Positions 7,637-13,097 of a stretch of 13,097 bases of DNA are shown here, piece by piece. Source of the stretch: Candidatus Ryanbacteria bacterium RIFCSPLOWO2_12_FULL_47_9c (GTDB taxonomy: Bacteria > Patescibacteriota > Minisyncoccia > Ryanbacterales > GWA2-47-10b). Under the pieces are notes generated by a model. It was not told the origin of the DNA. It did no database searches and saw nothing but the letters and a program-made list of their open reading frames with translations. The translations under genes and the position numbers were made by a program. Position 1 is the stretch's first letter; every line of letters starts with the position of its first letter. The stretch spans positions 1 to 13,097 of the forward strand of contig MHOB01000019.1 of NCBI GenBank assembly GCA_001821795.1, in the 5' to 3' direction.

Positions 7637-10234
7637 ATGACTGAATTGTGGTACGCAAAGTCTCTTTTTGATATCCAAAAACGTTTTGGCGTTGACCCCT
7701 CACGGGGCCTTTCGTTGGATGAAGCAAGAAAACGCATTGAAGAATATGGGTTGAATATTCTTCCGGCGGGGAAAAAAATTCCCTGGTGGAAGCTCTTTTT
7801 CGGCCAGTTCGCAAATCCTCTTATTATTATCCTTCTTGTCGCTGCCGCGCTCACGTTTCTTATTAATGAATATATTGATCTTGCTGTTATTTTGCTTGCG
7901 GTTTTTGTGAATGTTTCCATCGGTTTTTTGCAGGAATTCCGCTCGAACCAGATTTTTGAAAAACTACAGAAACTCGTGATGGTCAGCGCGCGCGTTTTGA
8001 GAGCGGGCAGAATTGTTGAGCTTGATATGGCGCAACTTGTTCCGGGCGACGTTATTTTTCTTCATCATGACATGAAAGTGCCGGCTGACGCGCGTCTGAT
8101 ATCTGCAAAAAATCTTTTGGTCAACGAAGCAATTATAACGGGTGAGTCAAGTGCAGTCTCGAAAAATCCCGGAGAGTTAGCGGGGACGCTTGCGGTGGGA
8201 GACCGTTCCAACACGATCCATATGGGGACGGTTATTGAACGCGGGGAAGGTTCGGCGATCGTTGTTGCAACGGGGGAAGATACTGAAATCGGAAAAATCG
8301 CGCAATTGACATTTAGGGTTGAGGATGAAAAAACGCCGCTTCAAGAACGGCTTGCGAAATTAGGCAAGATTCTGGCATTTTTTATGACTTTCTTCTCGGG
8401 CATTATTTTTATTTTTGGGCTTGTCGAACAAAAAACATTTGTTGAGATGTTTACCGTTGCTGTTGCTGTTGCGGTTGCCGCGATCCCGGAAGGACTGCCA
8501 GCCGCGCTTTCTGTTGTCCTCGCGGTTTCCGCGTCGCGCATTCTCCGGAAACGGGGACTTGTAAAAAAATTGATTGGCGCCGAGACGCTCGGATCAACGA
8601 CGGTTATTGTTACGGACAAAACGGGGACACTCACCAAAGGAACAATGGTTGTCGAACGTATGCTTTTAGCGCGTGACGAAAAAAGAGCGGCCCGGGCGAT
8701 GGCTCTTGCAAGCGATGTTACTTTTGTCGGCGGATTTCCGAAAGGCGAGGCAACCGATAGGGCAAAAGTTGAATATTTTCAGAAGCTTGGAGGTGATATG
8801 GACAAAGAACTTTCCCAGTTTCCCCGCGTTGCATTCTTTCCATTTGATCAAGCAAAAAAAATTCTGGCGTCATTCCACAGAAGCGAGCGCGCGAAGGCGG
8901 CTGGAAAAGTTTTTGTGAGTGGCGCACCAGAGACCATTCTTGCTCTGTCGCGGATGACGATAGCGGATCGGAAAAAAGTTATAGCGGAAGTTGAGCGAAG
9001 CGCCTCGCAGGGGTTTCGTCTTATCGCGGTTGCCGAGGGGTTGCTAAAAGATCCCGATCATCTGGATCTTAAAAATGAAAATATTCTCGAAAAACAGCTT
9101 AAAAATCTTTTGTTTCTCGGAATAGCGGCGATTCGCGATCCGATCCGCGAGGACGTGCGCGAGTCAATAACCCTTGCGAGAAAAGCCGGCATCCGTGTGA
9201 TTATGGCAACGGGTGATCATAAATTGACGGCGCTTGCAATTGGCAGGGAACTTGGATTTTTGGGCGGACCCGATTCCGTGCTTACGGGTCCCGAAATTGA
9301 TGTTCTTAAAGAAGAGGATATTGTGCGCTGTTTTAAGAAAATTGAAATTTTCTCGCGCGTAAATCCGGAACATAAGATGAAACTGATCAATACGTTACGA
9401 GAACAAGGGGAAGTTGTCGCAATGACTGGCGACGGCGTCAACGATGCTCCTGCGCTCAAGGCGGCAGATATTGGCATCGCGCTCGGATCGGGTAGCGATG
9501 TCACAAAAGAAACGGCGGATCTCGTGCTCCTTGATGATAGTTTTTCCATCATTACTTCAGCAATTCGCGAGGGACGCATTGCGTTTGACAATATTCGAAA
9601 GGTTGCTTTGTTTCTACTCTCGAATTCGTTCACCGAGATTATTATTATCCTCGCGTCGCTCGTTTTCCGCACGGGCATTCTTCCTATTACCGCGGTGCAG
9701 ATTTTGTGGGCGAATCTTGTCGAGGATACGTTCCCGAATTTTGCGCTTGCCTTTGAGCCCGGAGAACGCGATATCATGGAGCGAAAACCCCTCAAGCGGA
9801 GGGAAGCGATTCTTGATAGGCAGGCGCTCTCGATTATTTTCGTTGTCGGCATTTTATCTGATTTGTTGCTGACCGGATTATTTTTCTACCTTTTAGCGTA
9901 TTCTTCGTTTACTCCGGAACACATCCAAACGCTTGTTTTCGCGCTCCTTGCGTCAAATTCTCTCTTCATCGTTTTTGCGGTCAAATCGTATCGTACATCG
10001 CTCCTGCGGACAAGGATTCTAGACAATTGGTATCTTATTTTTGCGGTTGCCGTGGGATTTTTGCTTTTGGCCGGAGCGGTATACGCGCCCTTTTTGCAGC
10101 GGTTTCTTGGGACCGTACGTCTTTCTCCGTTAGAGGTTTTCATTATATTCGCCGCTGGGTTTGGACAGGTCGGGCTTATCGAATTAGTAAAGCTCTTTTT
10201 CCGTCCGACATTTGCAAAAGAAAAATTTGCCTGA
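7637..10234 (+). CDS. P2-type cation-transporting ATPase (Ca2+-ATPase-like)
   Basis: An 865-residue P-type ATPase that would pump a cation, most likely Ca2+, across the cytoplasmic membrane. In order: N-terminal cation ATPase domain (about 3-70), first membrane pair (about 60-98), actuator domain with TGES (168-171), M3-M4 (about 245-300) with PEGLP (284-288), phosphorylation site Asp327 in DKTGTLT, nucleotide domain (about 345-490), hinge TGDGVNDAP (597-605) and six C-terminal membrane helices (about 655-855). Glu285, Glu667, Asn693 and Asp697 match metal ligands of SERCA-like pumps. Two ligand positions differ: Ser664 replaces the M5 Asn, and Glu696 replaces the M6 Thr. The nucleotide-binding KGAPE motif reads SGAPE (428-432), losing the usual lysine. 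It is third in the pgi operon, three bases after the ROK gene, and lacks a clear Shine-Dalgarno site. Confidence 0.93.
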   Translation: MTELWYAKSLFDIQKRFGVDPSRGLSLDEARKRIEEYGLNILPAGKKIPWWKLFFGQFANPLIIILLVAAALTFLINEYIDLAVILLAVFVNVSIGFLQEFRSNQIFEKLQKLVMVSARVLRAGRIVELDMAQLVPGDVIFLHHDMKVPADARLISAKNLLVNEAIITGESSAVSKNPGELAGTLAVGDRSNTIHMGTVIERGEGSAIVVATGEDTEIGKIAQLTFRVEDEKTPLQERLAKLGKILAFFMTFFSGIIFIFGLVEQKTFVEMFTVAVAVAVAAIPEGLPAALSVVLAVSASRILRKRGLVKKLIGAETLGSTTVIVTDKTGTLTKGTMVVERMLLARDEKRAARAMALASDVTFVGGFPKGEATDRAKVEYFQKLGGDMDKELSQFPRVAFFPFDQAKKILASFHRSERAKAAGKVFVSGAPETILALSRMTIADRKKVIAEVERSASQGFRLIAVAEGLLKDPDHLDLKNENILEKQLKNLLFLGIAAIRDPIREDVRESITLARKAGIRVIMATGDHKLTALAIGRELGFLGGPDSVLTGPEIDVLKEEDIVRCFKKIEIFSRVNPEHKMKLINTLREQGEVVAMTGDGVNDAPALKAADIGIALGSGSDVTKETADLVLLDDSFSIITSAIREGRIAFDNIRKVALFLLSNSFTEIIIILASLVFRTGILPITAVQILWANLVEDTFPNFALAFEPGERDIMERKPLKRREAILDRQALSIIFVVGILSDLLLTGLFFYLLAYSSFTPEHIQTLVFALLASNSLFIVFAVKSYRTSLLRTRILDNWYLIFAVAVGFLLLAGAVYAPFLQRFLGTVRLSPLEVFIIFAAGFGQVGLIELVKLFFRPTFAKEKFA

Positions 10235-10240
10235 TATAGT
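10212..10240 (+). promoter_or_regulatory. probable promoter of the Cys-rich small protein gene
   Basis: TTGCAA (10212-10217), a 17-base spacer and TATAGT (10235-10240) straddle the ATPase stop codon. Each box has one or two mismatches from consensus. Transcription would begin near 10247 and give a leader of about 45 bases to the ATG at 10292. That leader could fold into a weak six-pair AAAACG/CGTTTT hairpin (10245-10250 with 10264-10269). Confidence 0.5.
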
Positions 10241-10291
10241 TGGAAAAACGCGGTCGTCTTATTCGTTTTGATTATTTTAAAGATAAAAATC

Positions 10292-10459
10292 ATGAGTGAA
10301 GAAAAAACATACCAATGTTCAAAATGTAAAAAAGTAAAAAAAGAGAGTGAAGGGAATTTTGTTCTTGAGGGAACGGCATATTGCTGTAAAGCGTGCTGCG
10401 GCGATCCCTCGAAGGGAGAACACAAAGAAGAAGCAAAAAATACTTGCGAGTTTTGCTAA
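10292..10459 (+). CDS. Small Cys-rich metallothionein-like metal-binding protein
   Basis: A 55-residue, Lys/Glu-rich protein with eight cysteines (9, 12, 31, 32, 35, 36, 52, 55) and one histidine (44). The pattern is CxxC, then YCCxACC, then a terminal CEFC. The central YCCKAC closely resembles the YCCEAC zinc-finger segment of cyanobacterial SmtA-type metallothioneins, and the overall size matches. It probably binds Zn, Cu or a similar soft metal in the cytoplasm; no signal peptide is visible. An upstream in-frame TTG at 10268 would add eight hydrophobic residues and is less likely than the ATG at 10292. It sits directly after a P-type cation ATPase but appears to have its own promoter. A structural zinc-ribbon role is the main alternative. 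Confidence 0.8.
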   Translation: MSEEKTYQCSKCKKVKKESEGNFVLEGTAYCCKACCGDPSKGEHKEEAKNTCEFC

Positions 10460-10479
10460 CGCATTCTCGCCCGTTTTTC
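10446..10479 (+). terminator. weak terminator-like hairpin after the Cys-rich gene
   Basis: GCGAG (10446-10450) pairs with CTCGC (10466-10470); an inner TGC/GCA pair (10454-10456 with 10461-10463) could stack in the loop. CCG and a short T-run (10474-10478) follow. The structure overlaps the last codons of the Cys-rich gene. Internal mismatches and the short T-run make termination uncertain, so partial read-through into the next gene is plausible. Confidence 0.3.
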
Positions 10480-10486
10480 TTAAACA

Positions 10487-10969
10487 ATGGTTTTAGTAAC
10501 GCATGCAATTATTGGAACAGCGCTTGCGCAACGTTTGGGGAACCTTGGCGCAGTTTTTTTGATTGGTTTCTTGAGCCATTATATTTTTGACATGGTTCCC
10601 CATTGGCATTATCCGTCTCCGCGCATTGTAAAGGCAATGCATCCATCGCGCATGGGAAAGAAAACCGTATCGTTTTCGAGCGATTTCTTTCCGGAAATGG
10701 CGCGCGTTGCCCTGGATCTTGCGCTTGGTTTTGCGTTGTCGTTTTTATTTTTTAAAGCGGAACCGGTTACCATCTTCATCGCGGCGACGGGCGCGGTTCT
10801 TCCTGACTTGCTTGTGGGATGGGCGCGGATGTGGCCGCGGCGCGCGTTGGTTTTACATGATCGGTTCCATCGTTGGGTCCATTCTGAAATTCGTCTTGAC
10901 GATAACCATATACTCGGCATTGGTTCCCAAATCGGAATTATTATACTTTTTATATTTCTTTTCCGGTAG
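10487..10969 (+). CDS. YdjM/DUF457-like membrane protein, putative metal-dependent hydrolase
   Basis: A 160-residue integral membrane protein with hydrophobic stretches near residues 18-36, 66-87, 92-110 and 140-159. The N terminus carries THAIIG (5-10) and SHYIFDMVPHW (30-40), giving His6, His31, Asp35 and His39. This spacing of TH...SH...D..PH is typical of the YdjM/DUF457 group of membrane-bound putative metal-dependent hydrolases. A second His/Asp cluster (HDRFHRWVH, about 124-132) lies before the last helix. Family function is not experimentally settled, so only a putative metal-dependent role is claimed. It begins 27 bases after the Cys-rich gene without a clear Shine-Dalgarno site or separate promoter. 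The downstream unit has its own promoter. Confidence 0.72.
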   Translation: MVLVTHAIIGTALAQRLGNLGAVFLIGFLSHYIFDMVPHWHYPSPRIVKAMHPSRMGKKTVSFSSDFFPEMARVALDLALGFALSFLFFKAEPVTIFIAATGAVLPDLLVGWARMWPRRALVLHDRFHRWVHSEIRLDDNHILGIGSQIGIIILFIFLFR

Positions 10970-10987
10970 TCCCGCGCTTTCTGTGTG

Positions 10988-11017
10988 TTGTCCTTTAGAG
11001 AGTATGTGCGGTATACT
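10988..11017 (+). promoter_or_regulatory. promoter of the two-helix protein/reductase unit
   Basis: TTGTCC (10988-10993), an 18-base spacer and TATACT (11012-11017). The ATG at 11024 follows the -10 box by six bases, the same geometry as at pgi, so the transcript should be leaderless. This promoter also argues that the in-frame alternative start at 10985, which lies upstream of the whole promoter, is not used. Confidence 0.62.
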
Positions 11018-11023
11018 TTTTCT

Positions 11024-11185
11024 ATGCGTATAAATCTTCTGATCGCTTTTCTAGGATTTTGGGTTGCGCTTATCCCTTTTTTGCCGATCCAACGGGGGTC
11101 AACGCAGACGCTTTTGCTTTCAATGGCGGGACTCGCGATCGCGGTGCTTGCCCTTTGGTCGCTCCGTGAATCTACGTCGGGATGA
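11024..11185 (+). CDS. Small two-helix membrane protein, function unknown
   Basis: A 53-residue hydrophobic protein with two predicted membrane helices, about residues 3-20 and 30-45, joined by a short loop (IQRGSTQT) and followed by a brief polar tail. No catalytic motif is recognisable. The ATG at 11024 is preferred because it sits six bases after a -10 box and begins the first helix; an earlier in-frame start at 10985 would need transcription from elsewhere. The flavoprotein reductase starts three bases after its stop, so the two are almost certainly co-transcribed and may be translationally coupled. It could be a membrane partner or anchor for that reductase, but this rests only on position. 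Confidence 0.65.
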   Translation: MRINLLIAFLGFWVALIPFLPIQRGSTQTLLLSMAGLAIAVLALWSLRESTSG

Positions 11186-11188
11186 CGT

Positions 11189-12445
11189 ATGCATTATGAT
11201 TATCTTATTATCGGAGGTGGCATTGCTAGTGTCAGTGCGGCCGAAGCAATACGAAGTGTAGATGCACAAGGAAGCATTGGCATTCTCTCGCGAGAGAGTG
11301 GTTTTTTATATTCACGTGTTTTACTTCCCCGCTATGTCCGCGGCAGTGTCGAGCGGGAAAAAGTTTTTTTAAGAACCCCGGATCACTACGCGCGTTTCAA
11401 TATTGATCTCCACGCTGGGATAAGCGCGGTCGCAGTTAATTTTGACACGCAACAAGTCCATGTGTCGGTGGGCGGCGCATTAACTTTTGGTAAACTTCTG
11501 ATTGCCGCCGGAGGGATGCCACGTCGGTGGAATATTCCGATAAACGAAAACGATCGGGTTGTGCGTTTGCACACGATTGATGATGCAGATCGCGCCCGAA
11601 CATTATTTCAGGAAGCACACGAGCGAAAACAGGATGTGCTTTTGGTTGGAGGAGGTTTTATCTCGCTTGAATTTATTGGGTGTGCTGTTGCGTATGGGCT
11701 TCGCGCGCGTTGTTTCATCCGAGAAAGAAAATTTTTCGATGAATGGCTTGATGAAAAAGGGTGGAATCTGCTTTATACAAATCTTGCGCATCACGGCGTT
11801 GAAGTTTCGCCCGAAACTGAATTAAAGGAACTGCACTCGGAATCCGACAGAGTCCAGGTGGTGACGGCTGGCGGCGATACGGTGGAGGGGGGGTTCTTAG
11901 GGCTGGGAATAGGTATTGAAAGGAATTACGGTATTTTTCAGGGGACAGGAGTTGAAGTGCAAAGAGGAATCGTTGTTGATCAGTTTCTCCAAACAGCCCA
12001 CGAAAATGTATGGGCCGCGGGAGATATCGCGGAGTATTTTGATGTTATCTTTAATGAACACCGGATTGTTAATAACTGGACCAGCGCGTTTTTGCAAGGA
12101 CGCACCGCGGGGATGAATATGGCAGCGGCAAGTAGAGAGGACCAAAGACCGTTCCAGGCGGTGTCCGTGTACTCTATTACGAGTCTCGGTTTTCAGATAA
12201 CATTTCTGGGGCGATGCGAAGCAAAAGACAACGCAGACAATATTGTGCGTACGTGGGAAGATGCGCGCGGGTATGAACGCATATTTTTCGAAGGAGGTAC
12301 GGTAAAGGGTGCTGTACTGATAAACCGATTTTCTGATAAAACGTTGCTGGCAAGATTCATTGAATCAAAAGAAGACATCTCTTCTTTCAAAAATATGCTT
12401 TGGGATCCCAACTATGATATCAAGAATATGGCACATGCGAGGTAA
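11189..12445 (+). CDS. FAD/NAD(P)-dependent pyridine nucleotide-disulfide-family oxidoreductase
   Basis: A 418-residue flavoprotein of the ferredoxin/rubredoxin-reductase-like branch of the pyridine nucleotide-disulfide oxidoreductase superfamily. The FAD Rossmann motif is IIGGGIAS (7-14), the NAD(P) Rossmann motif is VGGGFIS (153-159), and the second FAD motif is AAGDIAEY (276-283). A C-terminal dimerisation-like domain follows from about residue 325. The segment after the first Rossmann fold, FLYSRVLLPRY (39-49), has no cysteine, so it lacks the redox cysteine of NADH oxidases and CoA-disulfide reductases and the CxxxxC of dihydrolipoamide dehydrogenases. A one-protein electron-transfer reductase is therefore likelier, but no ferredoxin or rubredoxin is in the window and the partner is unknown. 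NADH or NADPH preference is unresolved. It ends overlapping a small downstream ORF by 11 bases. Confidence 0.87.
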   Translation: MHYDYLIIGGGIASVSAAEAIRSVDAQGSIGILSRESGFLYSRVLLPRYVRGSVEREKVFLRTPDHYARFNIDLHAGISAVAVNFDTQQVHVSVGGALTFGKLLIAAGGMPRRWNIPINENDRVVRLHTIDDADRARTLFQEAHERKQDVLLVGGGFISLEFIGCAVAYGLRARCFIRERKFFDEWLDEKGWNLLYTNLAHHGVEVSPETELKELHSESDRVQVVTAGGDTVEGGFLGLGIGIERNYGIFQGTGVEVQRGIVVDQFLQTAHENVWAAGDIAEYFDVIFNEHRIVNNWTSAFLQGRTAGMNMAAASREDQRPFQAVSVYSITSLGFQITFLGRCEAKDNADNIVRTWEDARGYERIFFEGGTVKGAVLINRFSDKTLLARFIESKEDISSFKNMLWDPNYDIKNMAHAR

Positions 12446-12575
12446 ATACATAATAGGTTTTGGAGTTTTAGCGATTTCTGCGGTGCTTGCGGGCACGCAA
12501 GGAGGCATATCGTTAGGGAAAGCAAGTTATACACAGCGAAGTAGCCGGAATATCCTTTATAATAAAAGCATGTAG
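12435..12575 (+). CDS. Possible small single-helix or secreted protein
   Basis: A 46-codon ORF starting inside the last codons of the reductase gene (11-base overlap). It encodes a basic start (MRGKY), one hydrophobic segment (about residues 5-19) and a polar, basic C-terminal part rich in Ser, Asn and Lys. This looks like a signal peptide or membrane anchor with a short tail. The overlap suggests translational coupling to the reductase. No Shine-Dalgarno site and no recognisable family are seen, and the ORF is short, so it could be chance. It fills most of the gap between two firmer genes. Confidence 0.4.
   Translation: MRGKYIIGFGVLAISAVLAGTQGGISLGKASYTQRSSRNILYNKSM
12558..12563 (+). promoter_or_regulatory. 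isolated consensus -10 box upstream of the last gene
   Basis: A perfect TATAAT (12558-12563) with no convincing -35 box at 15-19 bases and no TG extension. Transcription from it would begin near 12570 and give a leader of about 55 bases, including a pyrimidine-rich stretch (about 12578-12601), to the ATG at 12625. It may drive the downstream gene. Confidence 0.35.
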
Positions 12576-12624
12576 TCGATTTTTTCAATTTTTCTTTTTT
12601 CGTGTGTAACGGAATAGGGTAACT

Positions 12625-13041
12625 ATGTCTGAACGGAAAATATATGATGTGTGGAAAAAATTAGCCGTCTTTCTTGCCTTGGTTGTTGTAATCGGCGGCG
12701 CACTTTTTTTAACCCGCGACGGATTGCGCCCGGGCGGCAATATTGTGACAGAACCCAGAAGGGCGCCCGATATTCGCGGTCTTGTGGACGAGTGGCAAGT
12801 CTACGATCATGTGGCGCAGGCGCGTGTTGAGATTGAGAAAGGAGTTTTCCGAAATAAGTCTTTTGTCTTTGGTGAAAACTCAAAAATTGGCAAGGGCGGT
12901 GTCCCCAATAGAAACAAGGAAAAAAGTGACCGGGTGATTTTACCGGGCACTCTTTCGGGTGTTCAGGACCACATGTTTGTTGAAGTGTATTTCACTGATC
13001 CCGGGCGCGCACTTGTAGATACACTTGTATATTGGGAATGA
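12625..13041 (+). CDS. Membrane-anchored protein of unknown function
   Basis: A 138-residue protein with a short basic N-terminal tail, one hydrophobic helix (about residues 12-29) and a soluble, probably extracytoplasmic, region of about 105 residues that is rich in charged residues and has no cysteine. There is no lipobox. I do not recognise the family; a LPGTLSG segment (106-112) is reminiscent of a sortase signal but is internal and lacks a following helix, so it is not one. The ATG is preceded by AGGG at 12616-12619, the nearest thing to a ribosome binding site in this window. It follows a pyrimidine-rich gap and may be transcribed from the TATAAT at 12558. Confidence 0.65.
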   Translation: MSERKIYDVWKKLAVFLALVVVIGGALFLTRDGLRPGGNIVTEPRRAPDIRGLVDEWQVYDHVAQARVEIEKGVFRNKSFVFGENSKIGKGGVPNRNKEKSDRVILPGTLSGVQDHMFVEVYFTDPGRALVDTLVYWE

Positions 13042-13071
13042 TATGAACGGGATACTTACGAAAGAAACGGC

Positions 13072-13097
13072 ATGAGATTTTCTCGAATTGTAATATG
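13072..13097 (+). CDS. Possible start of the next gene (truncated by window end)
   Basis: The last 26 bases open with ATG and encode a basic, then hydrophobic start (MRFSRIVI) with no stop before the window ends. This resembles the beginning of a signal peptide or membrane protein. A tiny ten-codon ORF at 13043-13075 overlaps it as ATGA, which could couple translation. Only eight whole codons are visible, so the call is tentative. Confidence 0.3.

Noticed and set aside
9217..9852. Open frame of 211 codons on the minus strand
   Set aside because: It lies wholly inside the ATPase gene, is rich in Ser/Arg/Ile as expected for an antisense shadow, and shows no domain or promoter.
10245..10269. 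AAAACG/CGTTTT hairpin as a terminator of the ATPase operon
   Set aside because: The stem is AT-rich with a 13-base loop and no real T-tract, and it lies inside the likely leader of the next gene.
10268..10291. TTG as start of the Cys-rich protein
   Set aside because: It adds only MIILKIKI-type residues before a good ATG; the shorter protein matches metallothionein-like proteins better.
1240..11188. Repeated GGGAT just before ATGs of trhA, the ROK kinase and the reductase as a novel ribosome binding motif
   Set aside because: Only three cases, with variable spacing (0, 3 and 5 bases), overlapping stop codons; too few to separate from chance.
1..13097. CRISPR array, tRNA/rRNA, insertion sequence, phage or defence genes
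   Set aside because: No direct-repeat arrays, RNA-gene-like gaps, transposase motifs or inverted terminal repeats were seen; gaps are all short and mostly explained by promoters.
1..13097. Recoded stop codons (TGA read as glycine, as in some CPR groups)
   Set aside because: TGA cleanly ends several complete family-length proteins, including xth, the ROK kinase and the ATPase.

Overview
The window is gene-dense bacterial chromosome: 12 well-supported or plausible complete genes, one gene cut at the left edge, and at most the first codons of another at the right edge. No gap longer than about 140 bases lacks a coding call. TGA, TAG and TAA all end genes, so the standard bacterial code is used. 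Very short spacers, near absence of Shine-Dalgarno sites, several promoters placed right at start codons, a membrane-anchored DsbA-like protein, tiny Cys-rich and two-helix proteins, and housekeeping enzymes near the short end of their families together suggest a small-genome bacterium of the Patescibacteria/CPR (Parcubacteria-like) kind. That placement is an inference from style and was not tested by phylogeny.

Layout. 1-1896: the 3' part of an ABC exporter followed by a TrhA/hemolysin III-type seven-helix membrane protein, same strand and probably co-transcribed. 1897-3841: the translational GTPase TypA/BipA with a clear sigma70-type promoter and a terminator-like hairpin just before its ATG, plus a GC-rich stem-loop after its stop. 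3842-4653: an exonuclease III-type AP endonuclease from its own promoter. 4680-5408 (minus strand): a DsbA-family thiol oxidoreductase, divergent from the next operon. 5458-10234: glucose-6-phosphate isomerase, a ROK sugar kinase and a P2-type cation ATPase, separated by only 9 and 3 bases. 10212-10969: a 55-residue Cys-rich metallothionein-like protein and a YdjM-like membrane protein. 10988-12575: a two-helix small protein, an FAD/NAD(P) reductase and a small overlapping ORF. 12625-13041: a single-anchor protein of unknown function.

How they work together. The isomerase and ROK kinase form a hexose-6-phosphate entry module. The ATPase and the Cys-rich protein are neighbours that could both handle metal ions. 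The DsbA-like protein would act on exported proteins. TypA and the AP endonuclease are housekeeping.

The main non-routine signals are regulatory. At least four start codons lie 6 to 11 bases after a -10 box, which predicts leaderless or nearly leaderless mRNAs, and typA carries an attenuator-like element in place of a ribosome binding site. I found no mobile element, CRISPR array, RNA gene, defence island or convincing new multi-gene system.
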